Below are positions 16,402 to 25,494 of a DNA stretch of 64,000 nucleotides, in pieces. The position numbers and the translations under genes are program-made. Every line of letters begins with the position of its first letter. Position 1 is the stretch's first letter. A model generated the notes under the pieces. It saw only the letters and a list, made by a program, of their open reading frames with translations, had not been told where the DNA came from and did not search any database. Origin of the DNA: Ruminococcus sp. (GTDB lineage Bacteria; Bacillota; Clostridia; Oscillospirales; Ruminococcaceae); NCBI GenBank assembly GCA_017441505.1, contig JAFRXL010000030.1, positions 62,001 through 126,000 of the forward strand, in the 5' to 3' direction.

Positions 16402-16632
16402 TTACTTTACGATGAACTTGTCGATCTCCTTGAGGAATTTATCGGCATCATCAGTGTGTGCATTGAGCTGAATCGGCTTAGAGAGGTCAAGGCTGAAAAT
16501 ACCCATGATAGATTTTGCATCTACAGCGTATCTTCCGGAGACGAGGTCAATATCGAAGTCGTAACGCATAACGATATTAACGAACTCCTTTACGTCGTTG
16601 ATAGCCTGAAGGAAAACAGTTGTTTTTGTCAT
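16402..16632 (-). CDS. HPr-like protein lacking the active-site histidine (Crh-like)
   Basis: A 76-residue protein with the HPr fold pattern: AINDVKEFVNIV helix, YAVDAKSIMGIFSLDL around the regulatory serine (Ser41 in KSIMG), and the C-terminal DDADKFLKEIDKFIV helix. No histidine exists where HPr carries His15 (this region is QAINDVKEF), so it cannot accept phosphate from enzyme I. It keeps the serine phosphorylated by HPr kinase, like Crh in Bacillus, which acts with CcpA in catabolite control. Function here is inferred. It is a single gene with its own promoter. Confidence 0.75.
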   Translation of the reverse strand: MTKTTVFLQAINDVKEFVNIVMRYDFDIDLVSGRYAVDAKSIMGIFSLDLSKPIQLNAHTDDADKFLKEIDKFIVK

Positions 16633-16719
16633 ACTAAGTACCTCCTTAACAAATTGTGGGTGTGCGTGTGTTTTTTCTTATTTATTCCTTTTTTCTTACG
16701 GTATCCTTACCGCAACTAT

Positions 16720-16748
16720 ATAATAGCATTAAAAAATCCCATTGTCAA
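16720..16748 (-). promoter_or_regulatory. Promoter of the HPr-like gene
   Basis: Minus-strand TTGACA (16748-16743), 17-base spacer, TATTAT (16725-16720). It gives a leader of about 80 bases. Confidence 0.75.
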
Positions 16749-16912
16749 GCGGTTTGTTATAAATTCGTCAATTTAGTATAATTGAATCGTCCTAAATGCG
16801 AGAGTTTTTATTAATAGCAGATAATTATTGAGAGTGCACAAAAATAAGTGTTTCTAATTGTGTATATTCAACATGATGATTCTGCGGACTTTTTGTGATA
16901 ATAAGGTGAAAT

Positions 16913-18235
16913 ATGTATAAAGTAAATTTTATTACATTCGGATGTAAGGTCAATCATTATGAAACAGAGTGCATGAAATCTCTTTTTAAAGAAAGAGGCT
17001 GGGAAATTTCCCACGAAACAAAAGGCTCTGACGCTGTAGTCATAAACTCATGCACCGTTACATCATCAGGCGACAGCAGAGTTATATCTGCCTTAAAAAA
17101 GGCAAGAAAAGAGCTTCCGGACGCAGTCATAGCTCTTACCGGATGCTACCCTCAGGCAAACAGCGAGGAAGCCTCGAAGCTCATTGAAGCCGATATAATT
17201 TGCGGTACAAAAGACCGCTCGCACATTCCGGATATGGTCGAGGACTGCATGAAAGAGCGGCACAGGATAATGGAGGTAAGCCCCTATTCAAAGGGTGATA
17301 CGTTTGAACCTCTGAAATGCTCGGAGTTTGAGGACAATACCCGTGCTTTCGTAAAAATACAGGACGGCTGCGACCGTTTCTGCTCCTACTGCATGATTCC
17401 TTTTGCAAGAGGCAGATGCCGCTCTAAGCCTTTGAACGTGCTCAGAGATGAAGCAGCTGCAATAGCAGCAGGCGGTATAAAAGAAATAGTCCTTTCCGGA
17501 ATAAATCTGGCTTTTTACGGTCAGGAATGGGGACTTTCCCTTGCTGATGCAGCAGAAGTCTGTGCAGGCACTAACGGCATTGAACGTGTAAGACTTGGTT
17601 CTCTCGAACCTGAAATGATGACCGACGACCTTTTACGCAGATTAGCCGCTCTTCCGGAGCTTTGTCCGCAGTTCCACTTGTCGCTCCAGAGCGGAAGTGA
17701 TGAAACGCTAAAGGCTATGAATCGCCATTATACCTCAGCCGAGTACCTCGAACTTATGGACAGGATACGCTCATTCTTTCCCGATTGCTCTTTCACGACC
17801 GACATTATGGCTGGTTTTCCGCAGGAAACTGAAAAAGCTCACAAGGAATCCGTTGATTTTATCCGCAGAGCCGGCTTCGCTAAAGTCCACGTATTCCGAT
17901 ATTCAAGAAGAAAAGGGACTGTCGCTGACCGAATGAGCGGTCAGGTGCCGGAAAATATCAAGTCACTGAGATGGAAAGAGCTCACGGAAGCTGCTGACGA
18001 AATGCGAGAGCAGTACCTGAAAGGTCTTGTCGGAAAAACTGTGCCTGTACTGTTTGAGAGGGAAAATTCCCCTATTTTCCACCAAGGACACGCTCCTGAC
18101 CACACATTGATAAAAATTTCCCGAAAAAATTCCGAAAAAAGTTTGCGTAATCGGATAATTAGTGTTATAATAGAAGAGTATAGTCGTGACGGATGCTTTG
18201 GCAGACCGTCAGAGGACTTTAGTTATGATTTTTAA
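16913..18235 (+). CDS. mtaB: tRNA t6A37 methylthiotransferase MtaB
   Basis: A 440-residue radical-SAM methylthiotransferase that converts t6A37 to ms2t6A in tRNAs reading ANN codons. The N-terminal UPF0004 domain has Cys11, Cys47 and Cys78 for the auxiliary 4Fe-4S cluster. The radical-SAM motif CDRFCSYC gives Cys153, Cys157 and Cys160. GSLEPEMM and LHLQSGSD-like (LSLQSGSDETL) segments are typical of the MtaB branch. The C-terminal TRAM-like end is short. ATG follows AAGGTG. Confidence 0.92.
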   Translation: MYKVNFITFGCKVNHYETECMKSLFKERGWEISHETKGSDAVVINSCTVTSSGDSRVISALKKARKELPDAVIALTGCYPQANSEEASKLIEADIICGTKDRSHIPDMVEDCMKERHRIMEVSPYSKGDTFEPLKCSEFEDNTRAFVKIQDGCDRFCSYCMIPFARGRCRSKPLNVLRDEAAAIAAGGIKEIVLSGINLAFYGQEWGLSLADAAEVCAGTNGIERVRLGSLEPEMMTDDLLRRLAALPELCPQFHLSLQSGSDETLKAMNRHYTSAEYLELMDRIRSFFPDCSFTTDIMAGFPQETEKAHKESVDFIRRAGFAKVHVFRYSRRKGTVADRMSGQVPENIKSLRWKELTEAADEMREQYLKGLVGKTVPVLFERENSPIFHQGHAPDHTLIKISRKNSEKSLRNRIISVIIEEYSRDGCFGRPSEDFSYDF

Positions 18236-18246
18236 TTGAGACCATT

Positions 18247-18263
18247 TCCGGAAACTGTTTCCG
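18247..18263 (+). repeat. Perfect inverted repeat between mtaB and purL
   Basis: CCGGAAA and TTTCCGG surround a three-base centre just after the mtaB stop. There is no T-tract, so a terminator is uncertain. The following 18270-18310 is low-complexity CAATTAT/CATAATT-type sequence. Confidence 0.4.
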
Positions 18264-18342
18264 GTCAGTATATTTCTCAATTATCAATTATACATTCTCA
18301 ATTCATAATTTGTCCCTAACGGGAGATAGGAGACTTGAATTT

Positions 18343-21300
18343 ATGTCCGTATTCAGAATTTATGTTGAAAAGAAGCCGGAGTTTGCAGTTGAGGCACAGT
18401 CTGTGCTCAGCGATGTACGCACAGCACTCAGACTTAATCTCACAGGTCTGCGTATACTCAACCGCTATGATGCAGACAAGCTCAGTGAGGAAGACTTCAA
18501 TGCTGCAATAAGTACTGTTTTCTCCGAACCAGCTGTTGATCTTGTTTATGAGGAAATGCCAAGAATAGCAGAGAGCGACCGTGTTTTCGCTGTTGAGTAT
18601 CTTCCGGGTCAGTTCGACCAGAGAGCTGACAGCTGCGAGCAGTGTATACAGATACTCCGTCAGGGAGAACGCTGCCGTGTAAGAAATGCAAGAGTATATA
18701 TCGTTTCCGGTACTCTGACAGATGCTGAGTTCGACAAACTTAAAGCATACATAATCAACCCTGTTGAGAGCCGTGAAGCTACACTCGATACTTTCAAGAC
18801 TCTTGATACAAATTACGATATTCCAACCACAGTAGAAGTACTTGAAGGATTCACAAAGCTCAATGCTATCGGACTTCACGCCTTCGTTGATAAGTTCGGA
18901 CTTGCTATGGACTACGATGATATAAAGTTCTGTCAGGATTATTTCCGCAACGAAGAGCATCGTGACCCTACAATTACTGAGATCCGTATGATAGATACAT
19001 ACTGGTCAGACCACTGCCGCCACACAACATTCCTTACAAATGTTGAAAAGGTCGACATAAAAACTCCTTATATCAAGGATACATATGATATGTACCTCAA
19101 TGTACGTGAGGAGCTCGGCAGATCAGACCGTCCGATCACTCTTATGGACATCGGTACTCTCGCTGCTAAGAAGCTCAAGGCTGACGGACTTCTCCCTGAC
19201 CTTGACGAATCCGAGGAGATAAATGCTTGCTCTGTAAAGATAAAAGTAGATATAGACGGCGAGCTTGAAGACTGGATACTCATGTTCAAGAACGAGACTC
19301 ATAACCACCCGACTGAGATAGAGCCTTTCGGCGGTGCAGCAACTTGTCTCGGCGGAGCTATCAGAGACCCGCTCTCAGGACGTTCTTATGTATATCAGGC
19401 CATGCGTGTAACAGGTGCAGCTAATCCGCTCGTACCTGTAGAGGACACTATCACAGGTAAGCTCCCACAGAGAAAGATAACTGTAGGTGCTGCAAACGGA
19501 TACAGCTCATACGGTAACCAGATAGGACTCGCAACAGGTCACGTTGCTGAGGTTTATCATCCGGGTTACGTTGCAAAGAGAATGGAAATAGGTGCAGTAC
19601 TCGGTGCAGCTCCTGCTGAGAATATAAGAAGAGAAAGACCTGTTCCGGGCGATGTTGTTATACTCCTCGGCGGAAAGACCGGCCGTGACGGCTGCGGCGG
19701 TGCAACAGGTTCTTCAAAGTCACACACTCTTGAATCTCTTGAATCATGCGGTGCAGAGGTACAGAAGGGTAATCCTCCTGAGGAGAGAAAACTCCAGAGA
19801 CTTTTCCGCAATCCGGAAGTAACAAAGCTTATCAAACGCTGCAATGACTTCGGTGCAGGCGGTGTATCAGTTGCTATCGGTGAGCTTACTGACGGTCTCG
19901 TTATCGACCTCAATGCAGTTCCTAAGAAATATGACGGCCTTGACGGCACTGAAATAGCTATTTCTGAGTCACAGGAGAGAATGGCAGTTGTTGTTGCTCC
20001 TGAGGATGTTGAGAAGTTCATGGAAGAAGCTCACAGAGAGAATCTCGAAGCTACTCTCGTTGCTGATGTTGTTGAAGAACCAAGACTTAAAATGAACTGG
20101 AACGGAAATACTATAGTTGACCTTTCCCGTGAGTTCCTTAATTCAAACGGAGCTCCGAAGTTCACTGATATAGAAGTTGAGGCACCTGCTGAGAACAACG
20201 AAGATGACATCACAGATTCTGCTGATACATGGACAGAGCTTCTCACAAACCTCAATGTATGCTCACAGAAGGGACTTATCGAAAAGTTCGACTCAACTAT
20301 CGGTGCAGGAACAGTCCTCATGCCTTTCGGCGGAGCTTATCAGCTTACTCCTTCACAGGCTATGGCTGCTAAGATACCGGTACTCAACGGCGAGACAAAT
20401 ACCTGCTCACTTATGGGCTGGGGCTATAATCCTGATATATCTGAAAAATCACCTTACCACGGTGCAATGCTCGCAGTTGTTGAGTCAATTGCTAAGGTAG
20501 TTGCAGCCGGCGGTACATATAAGAAGTGCTGGCTCACATTCCAGGAATACTTCGAGAGAACTCAGAACGATTCACGCCGCTGGGGCAAGCCTATGGCAGC
20601 ACTTCTCGGTGCGTTCAAGGCACAGCTCGAAATGGGCTGCGGTTCTATCGGCGGTAAGGACTCTATGTCCGGTACATTCGAGAATATCGACGTACCTCCT
20701 ACACTCGTTTCATTCGCAGTTTCAACTGCAATGGCTGACAAGGTCGTATCTACAGAATTCAAGAGTGCCGGCTCACAGGTAATACTCATTACACCTGAGT
20801 ACGACGAAAACGGTCTCCCTGTATGGGACAGCATAAGATCATGCTTCGATAAGGCCGAGGATATGATAAAGAACGACCGTGTAAACGCTATATGGACTCT
20901 CGGTTACGGCGGTGCTGCTGAGGGTATCGCAAAGATGTGCTTCGGTAACAAAATAGGCTTCGAGTTCACAGCCAAGCTCACAAGCAAGCAGCTCTATAAG
21001 CCATGCTACGGCGGATTCGTTATCGAACTCAAGGGCGACGCTCAGAGCGATGAACTCCTTATCGGTAAAACTATCGAGGATTACAAGATCATCGCAATGG
21101 ATTATACTATCAGCCTTGATAACCTCCAGAGAGCTTGGGAGGGCAAGCTTGAACCTGTATTCCCATGCCGTATAAAGACTACTGATGCTACTCCGGAGAC
21201 CTACTCCAACGCTGACAGACTCCAGCTCGCAGCATCTATCAAGGCAGCTCAGCCAAGAGTGCTCATTCCGGTATTCCCGGGTACAAACTGTGAGTACGAT

Positions 21301-22047
21301 ACAGAAAGAGCATTCCAGAGAGCCGGTGCCAAGACTGAAACAGTTGTTATCCGCAACCTCTCCGCTGCTGATATTGAAGACAGCGTAAGCTACTTCGAGA
21401 GAGCTATCCGTCATTCTCAGATAATAATGATCCCCGGAGGATTCTCCGGCGGTGACGAGCCAGAGGGAAGCGGTAAGTTCATTACTGCATTCTTCCGCAA
21501 TCCTAAGATAAAGGAAGCTGTTCACGATCTTCTCAAGAACCGTGACGGACTTATGCTCGGTATCTGTAACGGTTTCCAGGCTCTTATCAAACTCGGACTT
21601 GTACCTTACGGTGAGATAGTCGAAATGACAGACCAGTCCCCTACACTTACATTCAATACCATTGCAAGACACCAGAGCATGATGGTAAATACTCGCATCG
21701 CTTCAAATAAGAGTCCATGGCTCTATGGCTGCGAGGTAGGCGACATCCACACTATCCCGATCTCACATGGTGAGGGACGCTTTACAGCTCCTGCAAGCCT
21801 TATCCAGCAAATGGCTAAGAACGGTCAGATCGCTACACAGTATGTTGATCCGGACGGAAATCCTTCTATGGACATCAGATACAATCCGAATACTTCTGTC
21901 GAGGCTATCGAGGGTATTACTTCTCCTGACGGACGTGTTCTCGGTAAAATGGGTCACTCCGAGCGTATCGGAAGCTTCATAGGCAAGAACGTTCCTGGTA
22001 ATAAGGATCAGAAGATATTTGAAAGCGGAGTTGCTTACTTTAAGTAA
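18343..22047 (+). CDS. purL: Phosphoribosylformylglycinamidine synthase, single-chain clade II
   Basis: A 1234-residue enzyme of purine synthesis that turns FGAR, ATP and glutamine into FGAM. It joins PurS-like, PurL and PurQ parts in one chain, the clade II form seen in Clostridia and Bacteroidetes. The linker holds DTYWSDHCRHTTF near residue 223; the ATP region includes NETHNHPTEIEPFGGAATC; duplicated AIR-synthase-like halves follow; the C-terminal amidotransferase has Cys1075 in LGICNGFQAL and a His in ISHGEGRF. The start is the ATG at 18343 after GATAGGAGA rather than the TTG at 18310. The gene stands alone, without other pur genes nearby. Confidence 0.95.
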   Translation: MSVFRIYVEKKPEFAVEAQSVLSDVRTALRLNLTGLRILNRYDADKLSEEDFNAAISTVFSEPAVDLVYEEMPRIAESDRVFAVEYLPGQFDQRADSCEQCIQILRQGERCRVRNARVYIVSGTLTDAEFDKLKAYIINPVESREATLDTFKTLDTNYDIPTTVEVLEGFTKLNAIGLHAFVDKFGLAMDYDDIKFCQDYFRNEEHRDPTITEIRMIDTYWSDHCRHTTFLTNVEKVDIKTPYIKDTYDMYLNVREELGRSDRPITLMDIGTLAAKKLKADGLLPDLDESEEINACSVKIKVDIDGELEDWILMFKNETHNHPTEIEPFGGAATCLGGAIRDPLSGRSYVYQAMRVTGAANPLVPVEDTITGKLPQRKITVGAANGYSSYGNQIGLATGHVAEVYHPGYVAKRMEIGAVLGAAPAENIRRERPVPGDVVILLGGKTGRDGCGGATGSSKSHTLESLESCGAEVQKGNPPEERKLQRLFRNPEVTKLIKRCNDFGAGGVSVAIGELTDGLVIDLNAVPKKYDGLDGTEIAISESQERMAVVVAPEDVEKFMEEAHRENLEATLVADVVEEPRLKMNWNGNTIVDLSREFLNSNGAPKFTDIEVEAPAENNEDDITDSADTWTELLTNLNVCSQKGLIEKFDSTIGAGTVLMPFGGAYQLTPSQAMAAKIPVLNGETNTCSLMGWGYNPDISEKSPYHGAMLAVVESIAKVVAAGGTYKKCWLTFQEYFERTQNDSRRWGKPMAALLGAFKAQLEMGCGSIGGKDSMSGTFENIDVPPTLVSFAVSTAMADKVVSTEFKSAGSQVILITPEYDENGLPVWDSIRSCFDKAEDMIKNDRVNAIWTLGYGGAAEGIAKMCFGNKIGFEFTAKLTSKQLYKPCYGGFVIELKGDAQSDELLIGKTIEDYKIIAMDYTISLDNLQRAWEGKLEPVFPCRIKTTDATPETYSNADRLQLAASIKAAQPRVLIPVFPGTNCEYDTERAFQRAGAKTETVVIRNLSAADIEDSVSYFERAIRHSQIIMIPGGFSGGDEPEGSGKFITAFFRNPKIKEAVHDLLKNRDGLMLGICNGFQALIKLGLVPYGEIVEMTDQSPTLTFNTIARHQSMMVNTRIASNKSPWLYGCEVGDIHTIPISHGEGRFTAPASLIQQMAKNGQIATQYVDPDGNPSMDIRYNPNTSVEAIEGITSPDGRVLGKMGHSERIGSFIGKNVPGNKDQKIFESGVAYFK

Positions 22048-22086
22048 TATAAGGCGGACTTTCAGTTCGCTGATCGTATAAAAACC

Positions 22087-22133
22087 AAGCCATAGTACTT
22101 CTGATGTTTTATCAGAGGTGCTATGGCTTTTTA
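22087..22133 (+). terminator. Terminator of purL
   Basis: AAGCCATAG...CTTCTGAT pairs with ATCAGAG...CTATGGCTT in a long, slightly bulged stem followed by TTTTA. Between this and 22295 I see nothing. Confidence 0.85.
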
Positions 22134-22294
22134 TTGATAAAGTGAGAGGACATTATTCATCTAAAAAGCATATCCGCTCCCGCTATACTGCGAACGCATC
22201 AATGCTGAATACCTTTACTAATTGTGATTTGTAAATAAAATATTACAGAAAAAATACAAATTCCTACGAAATCGTATAAAGAGAGATCAAACAG

Positions 22295-22323
22295 TTGACT
22301 TTTACCGCAATTTCTGATATTAT
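22295..22323 (+). promoter_or_regulatory. Promoter of the pseudokinase gene
   Basis: TTGACT (22295-22300), 17-base spacer, TATTAT (22318-22323). Confidence 0.7.
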
Positions 22324-22375
22324 AGATATGATGCGTATTTTATGCATTAATATACTAAATTAAGGAGGAGCTGCT

Positions 22376-24409
22376 TTGGGCGATAGTAAATTCTGTTACA
22401 AATGCATGGAAAAATATGATTCCGACCACAATATCTGTCCGCACTGCGGATATGATAATTCAAGATCACATAATCCAATGTATATTACCCCAGGTACAAT
22501 ACTCCATGACAGATACCTTGTCGGGGTTCTGCTTGAATATAACGGCGAGGGTGCAACCTACATCGGACATGATATATCTACCGGCTGTAAGGTCATGCTC
22601 AGAGAATATATGCCTATAAACCTCTGTACCCGTGTCAGAAATAAGGCTACAATAAGCGTAAACTACAATGATCTTGCTAAGTATAAGGCTTTCATGGCTG
22701 AGTACACAGAACTCAACAAGTCACTTGCAAGAATGAGAAACGATTCCAATATCAATCCCGTTCTTGATATGTTTGCGGAAAATAATACCACTTACACCGT
22801 TTTTGAGTATATCGAAGGAGTAAAGCTCCTTGATTTTCTTAAAGAAAATGCCGGAGAGCTTAACTGGGAACAGGTCGCAAAGCTATTCCCTCCCCTTTTC
22901 ACTACGATAGGACGCCTGCATAATGCAGGTATAATCCATAGAGCGATAAGTCCTGATACTGTTTATATCACAGCTAAAGGCGAGCTCAGACTTTCAGGCT
23001 TCTGCGTATCTGCTGTAAGAACAGCAAATGCCGGTCTTGAATATGAGCTTTTCAAAGGATATGCCGCTCCCGAACAGTATTCTGCCAACAGCAGCAGCCG
23101 TCAGGGCTCATGGACTGATGTATACGGTATTTGTGCTTTGATATACCGTGCTCTTACAGGATGTATGCCTGATGATTCCACAGACCGTCTTAAACATGAT
23201 GACCTCCATGAGCCGGCTATGCTCAATCAGCATATACCAGCTCACGTTTCAAGAGTTCTCATGGACGGCATGAACCTCAACGGCAGAGACAGAATCCAGA
23301 CTATAACAGAGCTCGTTACAAGACTTTTTGAACAGCCTACTCCTATAAAGAGTGCTACAGGTATCACTGCGGCAGTAAAGAATTATCAGGAACAGCCAAC
23401 AAAAAGGGCTGACGGTTTCAGTGAACCGCCTGCTTATCAGCAGCCGCCTCAGCAGCCTATGTATACACCTCAGCCGCCTCCGATGAATTATCCTCAGAGA
23501 AGCAACGATGATTACGACGATTATCAGTATGAGCGTGTAAACAATGTAGACAGGATAAAGGTGCCGATAATCATTGCTATCCTGCTTCTTGCTATACTCA
23601 TGATAATAGCAGTTGTATTTATCAATATTCTCGGCTTGAGCGGAGGAAGCGACGAAAGTACAGGCAAAAAAGCTAAGAACTCGTCAGCTACCGACAATGT
23701 TATATCCGGTACTGTTGATCCTTCGGCAGCTACTACTCTTCCGGAAGATACTAAAGTTCCGGACCTTAAAGGAAAGTTCTACGAAAATATCAAGGACAAA
23801 TGGGTCGATTACTTCGTTCTTGACCCAACTTATGAATATAACGACGATTACGACAGCGATATGATCTTTGAACAGGATATCGAACCAAATAAAATGGTAG
23901 CTGTCGGAACTGTTATAAAAGTTAAGGTAAGTAAGGGTAAAGAGTCTGCAACTATCCCTGATTTCAGCGGATGTTCAGTTTCACAGTACAAAAACAGACT
24001 TGAAGGTGCAGGCATCTCCGACTTCAACTGTCAGTTCCTGCCTTCAAAGTGGGCTTATGGTACTCCTAATACTGTCATCGAACTTCAGGTCGACGGCAAA
24101 AAGGTTTCCCCGGGAGACAGTTTCAGCAATAAGGAAGGCAAAAAGCTTACTATATACTATATTCCGGATTTTTCCGAAAGTGAACAGACAACTCAGAGCC
24201 AGTGGACTGAAACGACCACAGCTGCTCAGGCAACTACTCAGTATCAGGAGCCTGCAACACAAGCTCCTCAACAGGTCACAGAAGATCCGCAGCAGGTCAC
24301 AGAAGCTCCACAGCAGGTTACAGAAGCTCCACAGCCGATAGTAACAGACGCTCCTGTTGACACACCTGTTGAAACTCCAACAAATGATGCCGGCGTTGAA
24401 ACGTGGTAA
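22376..24409 (+). CDS. Zinc-ribbon pseudokinase with membrane segment and PASTA-type repeats
   Basis: A 677-residue protein starting at TTG behind AAGGAGGAG (22362-22370). Residues 7-24 form a CxxC...CxxC zinc ribbon. Residues about 42-320 have a Hanks-type kinase fold of the zinc-ribbon class, but the catalytic residues are gone: the usual VAIK lysine is Arg76 in MLREYMP, the HRD aspartate is Ala190 in IIHRAISPD, the DFG motif is Ser207-Gly-Phe, and the glycine loop is degenerate. Structural landmarks APEQY and GSWTDVYG remain. A Pro/Gln-rich linker, a membrane segment at 396-418, two PASTA-like repeats (about 455-600) and a tail of QQVTEAP repeats follow. It is probably a receptor-like pseudokinase that senses cell-wall fragments outside and binds partners inside; this is inference. 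Confidence 0.85.
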   Translation: MGDSKFCYKCMEKYDSDHNICPHCGYDNSRSHNPMYITPGTILHDRYLVGVLLEYNGEGATYIGHDISTGCKVMLREYMPINLCTRVRNKATISVNYNDLAKYKAFMAEYTELNKSLARMRNDSNINPVLDMFAENNTTYTVFEYIEGVKLLDFLKENAGELNWEQVAKLFPPLFTTIGRLHNAGIIHRAISPDTVYITAKGELRLSGFCVSAVRTANAGLEYELFKGYAAPEQYSANSSSRQGSWTDVYGICALIYRALTGCMPDDSTDRLKHDDLHEPAMLNQHIPAHVSRVLMDGMNLNGRDRIQTITELVTRLFEQPTPIKSATGITAAVKNYQEQPTKRADGFSEPPAYQQPPQQPMYTPQPPPMNYPQRSNDDYDDYQYERVNNVDRIKVPIIIAILLLAILMIIAVVFINILGLSGGSDESTGKKAKNSSATDNVISGTVDPSAATTLPEDTKVPDLKGKFYENIKDKWVDYFVLDPTYEYNDDYDSDMIFEQDIEPNKMVAVGTVIKVKVSKGKESATIPDFSGCSVSQYKNRLEGAGISDFNCQFLPSKWAYGTPNTVIELQVDGKKVSPGDSFSNKEGKKLTIYYIPDFSESEQTTQSQWTETTTAAQATTQYQEPATQAPQQVTEDPQQVTEAPQQVTEAPQPIVTDAPVDTPVETPTNDAGVETW

Positions 24410-24421
24410 TATAAAAATAAA

Positions 24422-24446
24422 AGAGCTGCAGCCGCAGCTCTTTTTA
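24422..24446. terminator. Bidirectional terminator after the pseudokinase gene
   Basis: AGAGCTGC (24422-24429) pairs with GCAGCTCT (24434-24441), with T-tracts on both strands, serving the convergent minus-strand gene whose stop is at 24454. Confidence 0.88.
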
Positions 24447-24453
24447 TTATGCC

Positions 24454-24711
24454 TTAATTCTGGTCAAGTCCCTCTTTGTACCTTTCTTCAAGCCATTTTA
24501 TCATCTCAGCAAAGCCTTCCTCATTTTTCTCAAAATCCGCTTCGTTTTCTATCTTAGCTTTCATAGAGCAAAGTCTGCCATGCCATGTCATAATATGGAG
24601 ATTTTCTCCATTGCTTATCTTATACGAAAAATCTTTAAGACTTCCGGAAAAGTCGTTTCCGCTTTCAAAATAGAAGAATTTAGGTATCTCAAATATCTCT
24701 GATACGCTCAT
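24454..24711 (-). CDS. Small hypothetical protein
   Basis: An 85-residue protein I do not recognise. It begins with a predicted beta-rich half (EIFEIPKFFYFESGND...) and ends in a charged helix (FAEMIKWLEERYKEG). Its ATG overlaps the stop of the upstream HAD gene by one base (TAATG), so it is translated with it. A small regulator or accessory of that enzyme is possible but unsupported. Confidence 0.65.
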   Translation of the reverse strand: MSVSEIFEIPKFFYFESGNDFSGSLKDFSYKISNGENLHIMTWHGRLCSMKAKIENEADFEKNEEGFAEMIKWLEERYKEGLDQN

Positions 24712-25379
24712 TATTCCACCTCCCCGAAAAGCTCGACAGCTTCTTCAAGGTCATTAAACACTCTATGGATATATGGAGCAACTTCGTCATCAGGCTGGGT
24801 CATATCCGGCACCATGATAGTCATGCATCCGGCTGAATTGGCAGCTTTAAGTCCGTTCGGAGAATCTTCAAATGCCGCACATTGTTCAGGAGCAAGTCCG
24901 AGCTCATTTGCAGCAGTCAGGTATATATCCGGTGCAGGTTTACCAGTCTTTACCATATCTCCGCAGACAACAGCGTCGAAGAATTCAAGAGCACCGATAC
25001 GGCTGAGATAGCTCAAAGTCCTCTCTCTCGGAGTTGCAGTAGCGACTGCGATGCGATAGCCTTTATCTCTCAGATGATTGAGCAGTTTGAATAAACCGGG
25101 TTTGGTTTCGATACCTACACGCTCTATGTAAGCGTTCATCAGTTCACTTCTGCGTGAACGCACTTCTTCGGTCGGGAAGTCTTCACCGAGCATACTTTTT
25201 AATTTTGGTATCGAGTATTTACGTGCCATGCTGCGGACAGCATAAACGTACTCATCACGCATATCATAGCCAAATTCAGCAGCAGCTTCCTTCCAGAAGC
25301 GAAGATAGAGTTTTTCAGTATCTATCAGGACACCGTCCATATCAAAAATAGCACCACGAAGTAAAAAATTATTATTCAT
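24711..25379 (-). CDS. HAD-superfamily hydrolase, beta-phosphoglucomutase-like
   Basis: A 222-residue subfamily IA HAD phosphatase/phosphomutase. Motif I is FDMDGVLIDTE (13-23), motif II is ATATPRER, motif III includes Lys in GKPAPDIYL and motif IV is FEDSPNGLKAA. An alpha-helical cap lies between motifs I and II. Such proteins hydrolyse or isomerise sugar phosphates; the substrate cannot be assigned. The neighbour glgA (minus strand, upstream) is glycogen-related, but a terminator separates them. Confidence 0.88.
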   Translation of the reverse strand: MNNNFLLRGAIFDMDGVLIDTEKLYLRFWKEAAAEFGYDMRDEYVYAVRSMARKYSIPKLKSMLGEDFPTEEVRSRRSELMNAYIERVGIETKPGLFKLLNHLRDKGYRIAVATATPRERTLSYLSRIGALEFFDAVVCGDMVKTGKPAPDIYLTAANELGLAPEQCAAFEDSPNGLKAANSAGCMTIMVPDMTQPDDEVAPYIHRVFNDLEEAVELFGEVE

Positions 25380-25431
25380 ATCTAAAGTCCTTTGAAGGTA
25401 CAGAGTTTTTTTGTTTTCTGTTGTTAAATAT

Positions 25432-25471
25432 CAGCAAAACAATGGGCGGATAGTGGCATCCGCCCATTGCT
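25432..25471 (-). terminator. Terminator of glgA
   Basis: AATGGGCGGAT (25441-25451) is the reverse complement of ATCCGCCCATT (25458-25468); on the minus strand it is followed by TGTTTTG. Confidence 0.82.
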
Positions 25472-25494
25472 CGTGTGATTTATGAAAAAGTCAG

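Noticed and set aside
18270..18310. Regulatory repeat before purL
   Set aside because: CAATTAT-like units are irregular and AT-rich; they look like simple low-complexity sequence.
20839..21672. Minus-strand 277-codon frame inside purL
   Set aside because: Shadow of the purL coding frame, no start signal, low-complexity translation without domain.
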